A DNA stretch of 35,126 bases from Nonomuraea deserti (GCF_004348685.1 NZ_SMKO01000095.1:1-35126); one strand, 5' to 3'. Shown: positions 1-7,315, counted from the first letter of the stretch. Program-made: numbers and translations. Notes: a model not told the origin generated them from the letters alone.

Positions 1-834
1 CGGCAGGGACGTCCCCTGGGGCGGCGGGGACGGCTTCCGCGACGAGGACGGCGGGTGGGACAGGAGGGTTGCCAGGCGGGCTCGGAGGGGGACGATCAGG
101 GCGTCGCCCGCGTGTGAGACCCCGCCGCCGATGACGACGGCCGCCGGATCCAGCAGCCGCGTGTACGTGGCCAGCGCCAGGGCGAGCGCCTCCACGGCCG
201 CGTCCCACACCCGCCCGGCCGCCGCGTCTCCCTCCGACGCTCGCCGCACCACCTCCTCGGCCCCGCCGGCGCCGTACCGGGCCGCGACCGCACCGCCCGA
301 CGCGTACGCCGCCAGGCAGCCCCGCTGCCCGCACCCGCAGGCCGCACCGCCGGGCCGCACCGGGATGTGCCCGATCTGCCCGGCCCATCCGGCGGCGCCC
401 CCGTACAACGACCCGGACAGGACGACCGCGCCCGCGATGCCCGTGCCGATCGGCAGGTAGAGGACGTCGTCCCCGCCCGCTCCGTAGGCCAGCTCCGCCT
501 CCCCGGCCGCGCGGACGTCGTGCCCGAGCGCCACCGGCAGGTCCACGTCCGTGAAGGACGACGCGGGCACGTCCCGCCACCCGAACGCGGCCGAGAAGAC
601 GGCCCGTTCCGCCGTGACGAGTCCGGGCACCACCAGCCCCACCGCCAGCGGGCGTGTTCCGGGCCGGGGCCGGGCGAGGTCGGTGACGAAGGCGGAGACG
701 GCCGCGATCACGTGCTCAGGGCCTTCGGCGCGGGGCGTAGGCCGCCGCTCGAAATGCAGACATGTCCCGTCGCGGGTGACAAGTCCGCCTTTCATGGTGG
801 TGCCGCCGACATCGACCGCTACAACGCACTCCAT
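1..834 (-). CDS. ROK-family sugar kinase, 3' end cut by window
   Basis: Cytoplasmic ATP-dependent kinase of the ROK family (glucose, GlcNAc or related sugars). The start ATG at 834 reads MECVVAVDVGGTTMKGG, which carries the N-terminal phosphate-binding DxGGT motif with no preceding DNA-binding domain, so this is a kinase and not a ROK repressor. LGHDVRAAGEAE around residue 100 holds the catalytic Asp. The zinc-binding CGCGQRGC lies near residue 165, followed by LAAYAS, where many ROK kinases have Glu at the first Ala. A Shine-Dalgarno (AGGATGAAGGA) precedes the ATG. About 278 codons are visible and the stop lies beyond position 1; the usual family length is about 300. The last 20 residues in the window are unusually Pro/Ser-rich. 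The sugar is unknown; the ABC importer at 4483-7309 is a possible but unproven partner. Confidence 0.85.
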   Translation of the reverse strand, partial: MECVVAVDVGGTTMKGGLVTRDGTCLHFERRPTPRAEGPEHVIAAVSAFVTDLARPRPGTRPLAVGLVVPGLVTAERAVFSAAFGWRDVPASSFTDVDLPVALGHDVRAAGEAELAYGAGGDDVLYLPIGTGIAGAVVLSGSLYGGAAGWAGQIGHIPVRPGGAACGCGQRGCLAAYASGGAVAARYGAGGAEEVVRRASEGDAAAGRVWDAAVEALALALATYTRLLDPAAVVIGGGVSHAGDALIVPLRARLATLLSHPPSSSRKPSPPPQGTSLP

Positions 835-839
835 TCCTT

Positions 840-890
840 CATCCTGCTGCAGAAACCTTTTGAGATCATGCCCGCCGATGCAGAAGGATG
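840..890. promoter_or_regulatory. Divergent start region with 12-bp inverted repeat
   Basis: CATCCTGCTGCA (840-851) and TGCAGAAGGATG (879-890) are inverted copies matching at 11 of 12 positions around a 27-bp spacer. Each arm contains the Shine-Dalgarno of one of the two divergent genes (ROK kinase and GNAT). The dyad may partly reflect two similar ribosome sites facing apart; an operator is the alternative. No clear -10/-35 pair is seen. Confidence 0.35.
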
Positions 891-897
891 AGGTCTC

Positions 898-1698
898 ATG
901 CGCCGTCTCACCATCCACGACCTCGACGACTGTGTCCGCCTGGCCAAAGACCGCAACTGGCCGCCCGAGGAGCACAAGTGGCGTCTGCTGTTCGACATCG
1001 GCGAGCCGTACGGCATCGACGCCCCCGACGGCGACGGCCTGGCCGCGTGCAACGTTCTGACCTGCTACGGCGACGGGCACGCCGTGATCAGCATGGTGCT
1101 CACCGCGTCCCGCTACTCCAGGCAGGGCCTCGGCCGCGCGCTCATGCGGCACGTGCTCGACCAGGCCGGCGACCGCACCGTCTTCCTCCACTCCACCGGG
1201 CAGGGCCGGCCGCTCTATGAGCAGCTCGGTTTCCGGGCGGTCGGCCGGGTGGCCAAGCACACGGGCGTCTTCGCGGGCGAGCCGTCGGGCCTGACCCGTC
1301 CCGCCACCGAAGCCGACCTCGACGCCATCCTCGCGCTCGACGCCGAGGTGTTCGGCATGGACAGGTCGGCGGCGCTGCGGCGGATGTTCACGTTCGGCGA
1401 GCGGGTCAGGGTGGCGGCCGGCGGTTTCGGCCAGTGCTGGCGCAACGACGACAACACCGTGATCGGCCCGGTCGTGGCCGGCGACGAGGAGACCGCGCGC
1501 GCCCTGATCGGCGACCTGGCGCTCGATGCGGGCGGCGAGGTGCGGATGGACTTCGACCTCGCCCACGAGTCCGTGATCCGGTGGGCGGGCGAGCACGGCA
1601 TCGGCGAGCCGTGGGAGGTCGCGCTCATGGTGCGCGGCGACGACCTGCCCGGAGACCGGTCACGCCAGTTCCTCCCCTTCATGCAGGCGCTCGGTTGA
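898..1698 (+). CDS. Two-domain GNAT N-acetyltransferase
   Basis: Acetyl-CoA-dependent acyltransferase, substrate unknown, predicted cytosolic. Residues about 1-125 form a GNAT domain; SRYSRQGLGRALMRHVL is the acetyl-CoA-binding (R/Q)xxGxG/A loop, and PLYEQLGF is the usual GNAT C-terminal segment. Residues about 135-266 match the arrangement of YitH/Acetyltransf_18-type proteins, with a second degenerate domain beginning RPATEADLDAILALDAEVFG. The ATG at 898 follows an AAGGATGAGG ribosome site by 4 nt. It is divergent from the ROK kinase and followed by an independently promoted phosphotransferase gene. Confidence 0.85.
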   Translation: MRRLTIHDLDDCVRLAKDRNWPPEEHKWRLLFDIGEPYGIDAPDGDGLAACNVLTCYGDGHAVISMVLTASRYSRQGLGRALMRHVLDQAGDRTVFLHSTGQGRPLYEQLGFRAVGRVAKHTGVFAGEPSGLTRPATEADLDAILALDAEVFGMDRSAALRRMFTFGERVRVAAGGFGQCWRNDDNTVIGPVVAGDEETARALIGDLALDAGGEVRMDFDLAHESVIRWAGEHGIGEPWEVALMVRGDDLPGDRSRQFLPFMQALG

Positions 1699-1745
1699 CC
1701 CGGTTCCCGGGGCCTGAATAGGGTTCCACCAGAACATCATTCTGG
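1695..1745 (+). promoter_or_regulatory. Promoter and inverted repeat for phosphotransferase gene
   Basis: TTGACC (1695-1700) and TAGGGT (1719-1724), 18 bp apart, make a convincing actinobacterial housekeeping-type promoter; the -35 overlaps the GNAT stop codon. Immediately downstream, at the expected transcription start, CCAGAA-N5-TTCTGG (1729-1745) is a perfect inverted repeat, placed where a repressor would block initiation. Its regulator is unknown. Confidence 0.55.
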
Positions 1746-1759
1746 CCGAAGGGCGGCAC

Positions 1760-2773
1760 ATGACCTCCACCCACATCGACGTCAGCGCCATCGACCTCGA
1801 CGAGCTCGGCGCGTGGATGGACGACCAGGGGCTGCCGCCCGGCCCGATCGCGGGGGTGACGCCGGTCCTCGGCGGCACACAGAACGTCATGGTGCGCCTC
1901 GAGCGCGGCGGCCGCCCGTACATCCTGCGCAGGCCTCCGCTGCACGCCCGCCGCAAGAGCAACGAGGTGCTCCGCCGCGAGGCCCGGGTGCTCGCGGCGC
2001 TGCACGACACCCCGGTGCCCGCGCCCACGCTGGTGGCCGCGCAGACCGCGCGGGAGCCGGTGTTCTACCTCATGGAGCCGGTCGACGGGTTCAACCCCTC
2101 GACCGGGCTGCCGGAGCCGCACGCCTCCGACGCGGCGATCAGGCACCGCATGGGGCTGGAGGCCGCCGCCGCGCTGGCCGAGCTGGGGCGGGTCGACCCT
2201 GACGTGCTGCCGGGGTTCGGCCGCCCGGAGGGGTTCCTGGAGCGGCAGGTGCCGCGCTGGCTCAAGGAGCTCGACTCGTACGGCGAGCTCGACGGCTACC
2301 CGGGGCCAGCCATCCCCGGGCTGTCGGAGACGGCCGGCTGGCTGACCCGCAACCTCCCCCGCACGTTCACGCCGGGCGTCATGCACGGCGACTACCACTT
2401 CGCCAACCTGATGTTCGCCTCCGACAGCCCGCGGGTGGCCGCCATCGTCGACTGGGAGATGTGCACGATCGGCGACCCGCTCGTCGACCTCGGCTGGCTG
2501 CTGGCGATGTGGCCGGCGGGCAACGACCACGTGCCGGGGCTGCCCGCGCCGCAGGAGATCATCGCCTACTACGCGGCGCTGTCCGAGCGCGACATGTCGG
2601 CCGTCGACTGGTACGCGGTCATGGCCTGCTTCAAGCTCGGCATCGTGCTGGAGGGCACGCACGCGCGTGCGTTCGCCGGCAAGGCGCCCCAGGACATCGG
2701 CGACCTGCTGCACGCGACGACGCTCGGCCTGTTCGAGCGGGCGCAGGAGTTCATGGACGGCGCGCTCAACTGA
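1760..2773 (+). CDS. APH-like phosphotransferase (ACAD10-type)
   Basis: Aminoglycoside-phosphotransferase-fold kinase of the cytosolic group often found with acyl-CoA dehydrogenases (the ACAD10/11 N-terminal type); probably phosphorylates a small hydroxyl-bearing metabolite rather than an antibiotic. Visible features are the N-lobe GGTQNVMVRLERGGRPYILRR with its ATP-binding Lys/Arg region, the Brenner-type catalytic loop HGDYHFANLMF near residue 210, and the metal-binding IVDWEMCTIGDPLVDLGW near residue 230. At 337 residues it has full family length. The ATG at 1760 follows GAAGGG. No acyl-CoA dehydrogenase is adjacent, though one lies 26 kb away in this window. Confidence 0.85.
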   Translation: MTSTHIDVSAIDLDELGAWMDDQGLPPGPIAGVTPVLGGTQNVMVRLERGGRPYILRRPPLHARRKSNEVLRREARVLAALHDTPVPAPTLVAAQTAREPVFYLMEPVDGFNPSTGLPEPHASDAAIRHRMGLEAAAALAELGRVDPDVLPGFGRPEGFLERQVPRWLKELDSYGELDGYPGPAIPGLSETAGWLTRNLPRTFTPGVMHGDYHFANLMFASDSPRVAAIVDWEMCTIGDPLVDLGWLLAMWPAGNDHVPGLPAPQEIIAYYAALSERDMSAVDWYAVMACFKLGIVLEGTHARAFAGKAPQDIGDLLHATTLGLFERAQEFMDGALN

Positions 2774-2823
2774 CCACATATCACGATTTCCGGAGAAACG
2801 ATCACATATAGATCCCCGAGCCA

Positions 2824-2842
2824 TACAATTGCGCGCAATTGC
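2824..2842 (+). promoter_or_regulatory. Perfect 16-bp palindrome over a -10 box
   Basis: CAATTGCGCGCAATTG (2826-2841) is a perfect palindrome containing two CAATTGC cores. A near-consensus -10 hexamer TACAAT (2824-2829) overlaps its left arm, so protein binding there would occlude RNA polymerase. Related CAATTGC cores occur before the XRE gene (3131) and the 88-residue gene (4041). It is the likely operator of the XRE regulator. Confidence 0.6.
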
Positions 2843-2866
2843 ATCTGTTATCGGGGAAGGATCGTC

Positions 2867-3127
2867 ATGCGTATGCGGTTCCTCGGGTCCACCTCAGAGG
2901 CGGGCGCCTGTCCCACCCTGTACGAGACCGACCGCGGCACCATCGTCGTCCAAGGCCTCCAGGTCACCGACGCGGAGGCGCTCGCGGACCTCCGCGACGT
3001 GCTCGACGGCGAGGGCGCCGTCGAGGTGCCCCGCGAGCTCATCACCGAAATCGCCCGCCGGGTCCTGACCGACGGCTCGGCAACCGCTTTCCCCACCTGC
3101 GGAGGAACACCCACGGCTACCGGTTGA
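2867..3127 (+). CDS. Small protein of XRE-linked actinobacterial family
   Basis: An 86-residue soluble protein of unknown function. It begins MRMRFLGSTSEAGACPTLYETDRG and continues with an IVVQGLQVTDAEALADL segment. I recall similar small proteins encoded beside DUF5753-type XRE regulators in actinomycetes, but have not verified this by search. No signal peptide, membrane segment or catalytic motif is visible. An AAGGA ribosome site lies 7 nt before the ATG at 2867; a second ATG at 2873 is possible. The last 12 or so residues are Thr/Gly-rich. It ends 57 bp before the XRE gene, which has its own promoter. It may be a partner or target of that regulator. Confidence 0.65.
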   Translation: MRMRFLGSTSEAGACPTLYETDRGTIVVQGLQVTDAEALADLRDVLDGEGAVEVPRELITEIARRVLTDGSATAFPTCGGTPTATG

Positions 3128-3130
3128 TCA

Positions 3131-3176
3131 CAATTGCGCACCCCACTGGCATGATCGACGCAAGCAGGGCTAGCCT
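3131..3176 (+). promoter_or_regulatory. XRE gene promoter with CAATTGCGCA site, leaderless start
   Basis: The half-palindrome CAATTGCGCA (3131-3140) repeats the core of the perfect palindrome at 2826. TAGCCT (3171-3176) fits a TANNNT -10 box and ends 8 nt before the GTG at 3185. There is no Shine-Dalgarno, so the transcript is probably leaderless. Confidence 0.45.
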
Positions 3177-3184
3177 CTTGCGGC

Positions 3185-4036
3185 GTGACGTCCTTTCAGC
3201 AGGCGCGCATCGACCTCGGCAGCCAATTACGCCAGCTGCGCGAGGCAGCCCGGCTGTCCGGCAAGGAGCTGGCCGAGCAGCTGCGCTGGCAGCCGTCCAA
3301 GGTCTCGCGCCTGGAGAACGCCAGGCAGACCGCCACCGAGGACGACGTGGTCGTGTGGGCGCAGGCCGTACGCGCCTCGCCCGACACGACCGACGAGCTG
3401 ATCCGGCAGGCGATCGCGCTGCTCGAACGGCACGACGACTGGAAGCAGCGCCACCGCAGCGGGCTGGCCGCCCTCCAGGAGGACGTCCGCGATCTGGAGG
3501 CGCGCACCAAGCTGTTCCGGGTGTTCGAGCCCGGCATCATCGTGGGCCTGCTGCAGACCTCCGAATACGCCAGGCACGTGTTCCGCAAGGTCAAGCGCCT
3601 CTACAGCGCCGCCGACCAGATCGACGCGGCGGTCCGGGTGCGCATGCAGCGCCAGGAGATCCTCTACGACCGCACGCGGACGTTCCGGTTCGTGGTCTCG
3701 GAGTCCACGCTCCGCACCCTCCTGGCGCCGCCCGAGGTGATGCGCGGCCAGCTCGACCGCCTGCTGGCCGTCAGCACGCTGCCCAACGTGGAGTTCGGCG
3801 TGATCCCCTTCGACGCCGAGTTCCCGTCCAACCCGGTCAACGGGTTCTGGATCTACAACGACTCCATGGTCGGCGTGGCCACCATGACGAAGGACCTCAT
3901 CCTGCGCGACCCCGACGACATCGCCTTCTACGTCCGGGCGTTCGACGACTTCGCGAAGGTGGCCGAGTTCGAGGAGTCCGGGCGGGAGGTCATCATCAGG
4001 ATTCTTCACGATTACCGGCAACAAAGCGCACATTAA
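3185..4036 (+). CDS. XRE-family regulator, HTH plus DUF5753
   Basis: DNA-binding regulator of 283 residues. Residues about 12-68 form a helix-turn-helix (LRQLREAARLSGKELAE, then WQPSKVSRLENAR as the recognition helix). Residues about 95-275 match the DUF5753 ligand-sensing or partner domain typical of actinomycete WhiJ/BldB-linked regulators (FEPGIIVGLLQTSEYAR; VRVRMQRQEIL; ISESTLR-like VVSESTLRTLL; FDDFAKVAEFEESGREVI). The GTG at 3185 starts the first codon, without a ribosome site but just after a -10 box. It is flanked by two small genes and shares CAATTGC motifs with both, so it probably represses or activates them and itself. No DUF397 gene, the common partner, is present. Confidence 0.9.
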   Translation: MTSFQQARIDLGSQLRQLREAARLSGKELAEQLRWQPSKVSRLENARQTATEDDVVVWAQAVRASPDTTDELIRQAIALLERHDDWKQRHRSGLAALQEDVRDLEARTKLFRVFEPGIIVGLLQTSEYARHVFRKVKRLYSAADQIDAAVRVRMQRQEILYDRTRTFRFVVSESTLRTLLAPPEVMRGQLDRLLAVSTLPNVEFGVIPFDAEFPSNPVNGFWIYNDSMVGVATMTKDLILRDPDDIAFYVRAFDDFAKVAEFEESGREVIIRILHDYRQQSAH

Positions 4037-4040
4037 CCGC

Positions 4041-4050
4041 AGCAATTGCT
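4041..4050 (+). promoter_or_regulatory. AGCAATTGCT palindrome before 88-residue gene
   Basis: A perfect 10-bp palindrome sits 5 bp after the XRE stop codon and 56 bp before the next start. It shares the CAATTGC core with the palindromes at 2826 and 3131. A further CAATT half-site is at 4073. It is a probable third operator of the XRE regulator. Confidence 0.5.
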
Positions 4051-4105
4051 TGCCTCCGGACCCAAGATCGTGCAATTCTGTCGCGAGACGTTGCGGAGGT
4101 GACGC

Positions 4106-4372
4106 ATGATGCTTGATACCGCGCTCTGCCTCGAGCGGTTCGCGTGGCACGCGGGTCGTCACGCGGACCTGTCGGTCCAAAGCCTCGCCCTGTCCAGCGA
4201 CCCTGCCTACGTGTCGGTCCGCAACCGTTTCTCCGCCACCCTCACGGAGACCGTGACCTGCTCCGACGAGGGCGCCTTCATCACCTCATGGGGCTACCGC
4301 CTGGGCACCTCGGAAGACGTCGAGTCCGCCGCCGCCCGACTCGCCTTCCTCCTCGCCGCCCTGCCGGCCTAG
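4106..4372 (+). CDS. Small unknown protein downstream of XRE regulator
   Basis: An 88-residue protein I do not recognise. It starts MMLDTALCLERFAWHAGRHA, has alternating polar and hydrophobic segments (SVQSLALSSDPAYVSVRNRFSATLTETVT) and ends in a helix rich in Ala and Leu. No signal peptide or membrane span is seen. It does not look like DUF397, which is the usual small partner of such regulators. GGAGGTGA lies 3 nt before the ATG at 4106; the following ATG at 4109 gives better spacing and could be the real start. Its final five codons and TAG stop belong to the repeat at 4355-4498. Confidence 0.6.
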   Translation: MMLDTALCLERFAWHAGRHADLSVQSLALSSDPAYVSVRNRFSATLTETVTCSDEGAFITSWGYRLGTSEDVESAAARLAFLLAALPA

Positions 4373-4498
4373 GTCACCACCCGGCCCGGGCCTCGTCGCC
4401 CTGCCGGTCCCGACCTCCCCGCCGCCCTACCGGCCTAGGTCAGCACCCCGCCCGGGCCTCGTCGCCGCCCTGCCGGTCCAGGTCAGCACCCCGCCCGG
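4355..4498. repeat. 43-bp direct repeats spanning convergent gene ends
   Basis: Three copies begin GCCGCCCTGCCGG or similar: 4355-4397, 4421-4463 and 4464-4498 (shortened). A 23-bp decayed fragment lies at 4398-4420. Copies 1 and 2 are about 90% alike. Copy 1 supplies the last codons and TAG of the plus-strand small gene; copy 3 supplies the TGA of the minus-strand binding protein. No classic U-tract terminator is present. Confidence 0.75.
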
Positions 4499-5445
4499 TA
4501 GAGGATCTTCTGCACCTCCGGCTGGTCGACGTTCTCCTCCGTGACGATCGTGGCGTCCGTCGGGATCGACGCCGTGACCTGCTGCCCCTTGACCGCGGCG
4601 ACCGCCTGCTCGACACCCTTGGCGCCGATGTCGCCGGGCAGCTGCGCGATCAGGGCCTGCACGACGCCGTCCTTGAGCTGCTTGACCTGCGCGGGCCCCG
4701 CGTCGAACCCCACCATCTTGACCTTGCCCAGCTTGCCCGCCTGCCGCAGGGCCGAGCCCGCTCCGGTGGCCGAGTTGAGGTTGGCCGCGAACACCCCGGC
4801 CAGGTCGGGATCCTTCGCCAGCGCCGCGTTGACGATCCTGGACGCCTCGCCGACGTCGTTGTGCGAGTACTGCACGCCGAGATAGGTGACGTCCGGATGG
4901 TTCGCCTTGATCTCCTGCTCGAAGCCCTTGATGCGCGCGTCCACGGTGCTGACGCCGGGGTCGGTGGAGATGACCAGCACCTTGCCCTTGCCGCCGATCT
5001 GCTCCGACAGCGCCTCGGCCGCCGCCGCGCCGCCCTTGACGTTGTCGGTGCTGATCCTGGACAGGCCGATGCTCTCGTCCTCGACCACCGTGTCCACCAG
5101 GATGATCTTGATGCCCTGCTGCTTGGCCTGGGTCAGCGGCGCGATCATCGCCTTGACGTCGGTCGGCGCGATCAGCATGGCGTCCGGCGCGCTCGCGGTC
5201 ACGGAGTTGACGATCGGCGTCTGGAGCGTCGGGTCGAACTTCTGCGGCCCCTGCACGTCGAGCGCCACGCCCAGCTCCTGGGCCTTGGCCTTCGCGCCGC
5301 AGGCCATCGTCTCGTAGAACTCCTCGCCGGCCAGGCCCTGCACGAGCGTGACCCGGGTCTGGTCGTCGCCGCCCGCGTCACTCCCCTGTCCGCCGCAGGC
5401 GGCGATCATCATCATCGCCGCGAGGGTTGCCGTGATCTTACGCAT
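4483..5445 (-). CDS. Sugar ABC transporter substrate-binding lipoprotein
   Basis: Extracytoplasmic solute-binding protein (Peripla_BP_4, ribose/xylose/CUT2 type), 320 residues. The ATG at 5445 follows TTAGGAGGAGGCACC, an excellent ribosome site. MRKITATLAAMMMIAAC is a lipoprotein signal with Cys17 as the lipidation site. The body begins TRVTLVQGLAGEEFYETMACGAKAKAQELGV and has repeated Rossmann-like segments (DAMLIAPTD, GIKIILVDT, KVLVISTDPG, LAGVFAANLNSATGAG, KMVGFDAGP). It is the last gene of the importer operon, 11 bp after the permease stop, so that stop overlaps the ribosome site region. It delivers a sugar or polyol to the permease; specificity cannot be read from the sequence. Confidence 0.93.
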   Translation of the reverse strand: MRKITATLAAMMMIAACGGQGSDAGGDDQTRVTLVQGLAGEEFYETMACGAKAKAQELGVALDVQGPQKFDPTLQTPIVNSVTASAPDAMLIAPTDVKAMIAPLTQAKQQGIKIILVDTVVEDESIGLSRISTDNVKGGAAAAEALSEQIGGKGKVLVISTDPGVSTVDARIKGFEQEIKANHPDVTYLGVQYSHNDVGEASRIVNAALAKDPDLAGVFAANLNSATGAGSALRQAGKLGKVKMVGFDAGPAQVKQLKDGVVQALIAQLPGDIGAKGVEQAVAAVKGQQVTASIPTDATIVTEENVDQPEVQKILYRAGC

Positions 5446-5456
5446 GGTGCCTCCTC

Positions 5457-6404
5457 CTAATGGTCGCGGGCCCTGCGCCTCCACTGGTCGACGTAGACGG
5501 CGGCGACGAGCACCGCGCCCACCACCACCTGCTGCCAGAACGGCCGCACGCCGAGAATCTGGAAGCCGTTCTGCAGCACGACGGGGATGAAGACGCCGAT
5601 GACCGTGCCGGCCACCGTACCGACCCCGCCGAACAGGGACGTCCCGCCGATCACCACGGCCGCGATGGCCTGGAGGTTGTCGGTGGAGTGCGCGGACACG
5701 CCGGTGATGCCGTACTTGGCCAGCGACAGGCAGCCGGCCAGGCCCGCCAGCAGCCCCGCGAGGCCGTACACCTTGACCAGGTGCGCGCGCACGGCGACGC
5801 CGCCACGCCGGGAGGCCTCGGCGTTGGAGCCGATCGCGTACGTGTGGCGGCCGAACCGGGTGCGGGCAAGCATGAGGGCCAGGGCCGCGGTGATGGCGGC
5901 GCAGATCCACACGATCACCGGCACGCCCAGCCAGCGGGCCAGGCCGAGCCCGAGGTTGAGCTCGGTGGGGGCGCGCAGGTCGACGCCGCCGGTGAGCAGC
6001 AGCGCCGCGCCGAGTGACATGCCGAGGGTGCCGAGCGTCACGATGAGCGCGGGGATGCGCCCCATGGCGATCAGCACGCCGTTCAGCACCCCCCAGGCCA
6101 GCCCGGCCACGAGGGCGGCCAGGGCGCCGAGCGCGAGCGACCCGGTGGCCTCCATGACCTTGGCCGCGGACACGGCCGAGAACACGAGCACCCCGCCCAC
6201 CGACAGGTCGATGCCCGCCGTGATGATCACGTACGTCATGCCGGTGGCGAGCAGCAGCAGGATGGCCGCGTCGCTGACCAGGTTGAGCAGGTTGAACGAG
6301 GTGGGGAACGTGCGCGGCGCGAGCACCGAGAACGCCACCACCAGCCCCGCCAGCACCAGGCCGATCCACACGACCTGCGGGGCTCCGAGCCGGAGGTGCT
6401 TCAT
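5457..6404 (-). CDS. Sugar ABC transporter permease (RbsC/FrcC type)
   Basis: Inner-membrane permease of the CUT2 group, 315 residues, mostly membrane-spanning (about 8-10 helices from residue 10 to 305). Family hallmarks include TFPTSFNLLNLV, the TAGIDLSVGG motif after TM3, GVLIAMGRIPALIVTLGTL and VVIGGTSLFGGVGTVAGTVIG near the C-terminus. Its ATG overlaps the ATPase stop by 4 nt (ATGA at 6401-6404), indicating translational coupling, and its TAG runs into the ribosome site of the binding-protein gene. Confidence 0.93.
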   Translation of the reverse strand: MKHLRLGAPQVVWIGLVLAGLVVAFSVLAPRTFPTSFNLLNLVSDAAILLLLATGMTYVIITAGIDLSVGGVLVFSAVSAAKVMEATGSLALGALAALVAGLAWGVLNGVLIAMGRIPALIVTLGTLGMSLGAALLLTGGVDLRAPTELNLGLGLARWLGVPVIVWICAAITAALALMLARTRFGRHTYAIGSNAEASRRGGVAVRAHLVKVYGLAGLLAGLAGCLSLAKYGITGVSAHSTDNLQAIAAVVIGGTSLFGGVGTVAGTVIGVFIPVVLQNGFQILGVRPFWQQVVVGAVLVAAVYVDQWRRRARDH

Positions 6405-7309
6405 CGGCCGTCTTCCTGTTCGTCCGCACCCGCGGCGTCCCGCCCGGGCCCGTCACCCGCTTCGTCCACAGCGGCGTCCCGTCCGGGCCCGGCTGCCCTT
6501 TCGTCCGCGCCCGCCGCGTCCCGCCCGGGCCCGCCTTCCGCCCGCCCGTCGGGATCGTCCTGTTCGAGTGCGCCCGTCATGGCGCCGACCAGCTCCTCCA
6601 TCGAGACGCGCGCGGTGTCGAACCTGGCCACCCTGCGGCCCAGCCGCAGGACCTCCACGCGGTCCGACACCGCCATGACGTCCTGCATGTTGTGGCTGAT
6701 GAGCACGACCGCCACACCGGAGTCGCGTACGCTCCTGATCAGGTCGAGCACCCGCCGCGTCTGCACCACGCCGAGCGCCGCGGTCGGCTCGTCCATGAAC
6801 ACCGCCCGCCGTGCCCATCCCACCGCCCTGGCCACCGCGACCCCCTGCCGCTGCCCGCCCGACAAGGTCGAGACCGGCGCCGTCTCCGACTTCAGCCGCA
6901 CGCCCAGCCGCTCGCACGCCTCCCGCGTCTCGCGCCGCATGGCGGCGTTGTCCAGCACGCCCAGCATTCCGAGCAGCCCCGGCTTGAGCCGTTCCCTGCC
7001 GAGGAAGTAGTTGGCGGACGGGCTGAGCTCCGCGCAGAGCGCGAGGTCCTGGTACACGGTCTCGACGCCGGCGCCTCTGGCCTCCTCGACCGATCCGAAC
7101 GCCACCGGCCGGCCGTCGATCTCGATCATGCCCGTGTCGGGCCGTTCGACACCTGAAAGGATCTTCGCCAGGGTGGACTTTCCCGCGCCGTTGTCGCCGA
7201 TCAGCGCGACCACCTCGCCCGGTCGCACCGCGAAGTCCGCGCCACGCAGCGCCTCCACGTGGCCGTAGCTCTTCACGATCCCGCGGGCGGCGATCAGTGG
7301 TGCGCCCAT
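6401..7309 (-). CDS. Sugar ABC transporter ATPase, single NBD (FrcA-like)
   Basis: ATP-binding subunit of the importer, 302 residues. Walker A is GDNGAGKST near residue 37, the Q-loop region is VYQDLALC, the signature is LSGGQRQGVAVARA, Walker B is AVFMDEPTAAL, and the switch His lies in LISHNMQ. CUT2 ATPases are usually about 500 residues with two nucleotide-binding domains; this has one, like FrcA of fructose importers, so it would act as a homodimer. The last 60 or so residues form a charged, repetitive tail (GPGRDAAGADE units) encoded by the repeat at 6421-6533. The ATG at 7309 was chosen because the fold begins there; it lacks a Shine-Dalgarno and the promoter is very close. Confidence 0.92.
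   Translation of the reverse strand: MGAPLIAARGIVKSYGHVEALRGADFAVRPGEVVALIGDNGAGKSTLAKILSGVERPDTGMIEIDGRPVAFGSVEEARGAGVETVYQDLALCAELSPSANYFLGRERLKPGLLGMLGVLDNAAMRRETREACERLGVRLKSETAPVSTLSGGQRQGVAVARAVGWARRAVFMDEPTAALGVVQTRRVLDLIRSVRDSGVAVVLISHNMQDVMAVSDRVEVLRLGRRVARFDTARVSMEELVGAMTGALEQDDPDGRAEGGPGRDAAGADERAAGPGRDAAVDEAGDGPGRDAAGADEQEDGR
6421..6533 (-). repeat. Direct repeats encoding ATPase C-terminal tail
   Basis: Three imperfect copies of a roughly 30-bp unit ending GGGCCCG (6421-6452, 6463-6491, 6502-6533; period about 40 bp). They encode the GPGRDAAGADE-like tail beyond the ABC domain, so the tail seems to have arisen by repeat expansion. Confidence 0.7.
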
Positions 7310-7315
7310 AGCACC

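Noticed and set aside
1..834. ROK protein as a transcriptional repressor
   Set aside because: It begins directly with the kinase DxGGT motif and lacks the N-terminal HTH of ROK repressors.
4483..6456. 657-codon frame extending the binding protein upstream
   Set aside because: The extra N-terminal part is permease DNA out of frame. The lipoprotein signal and strong ribosome site at 5445 fix the start.
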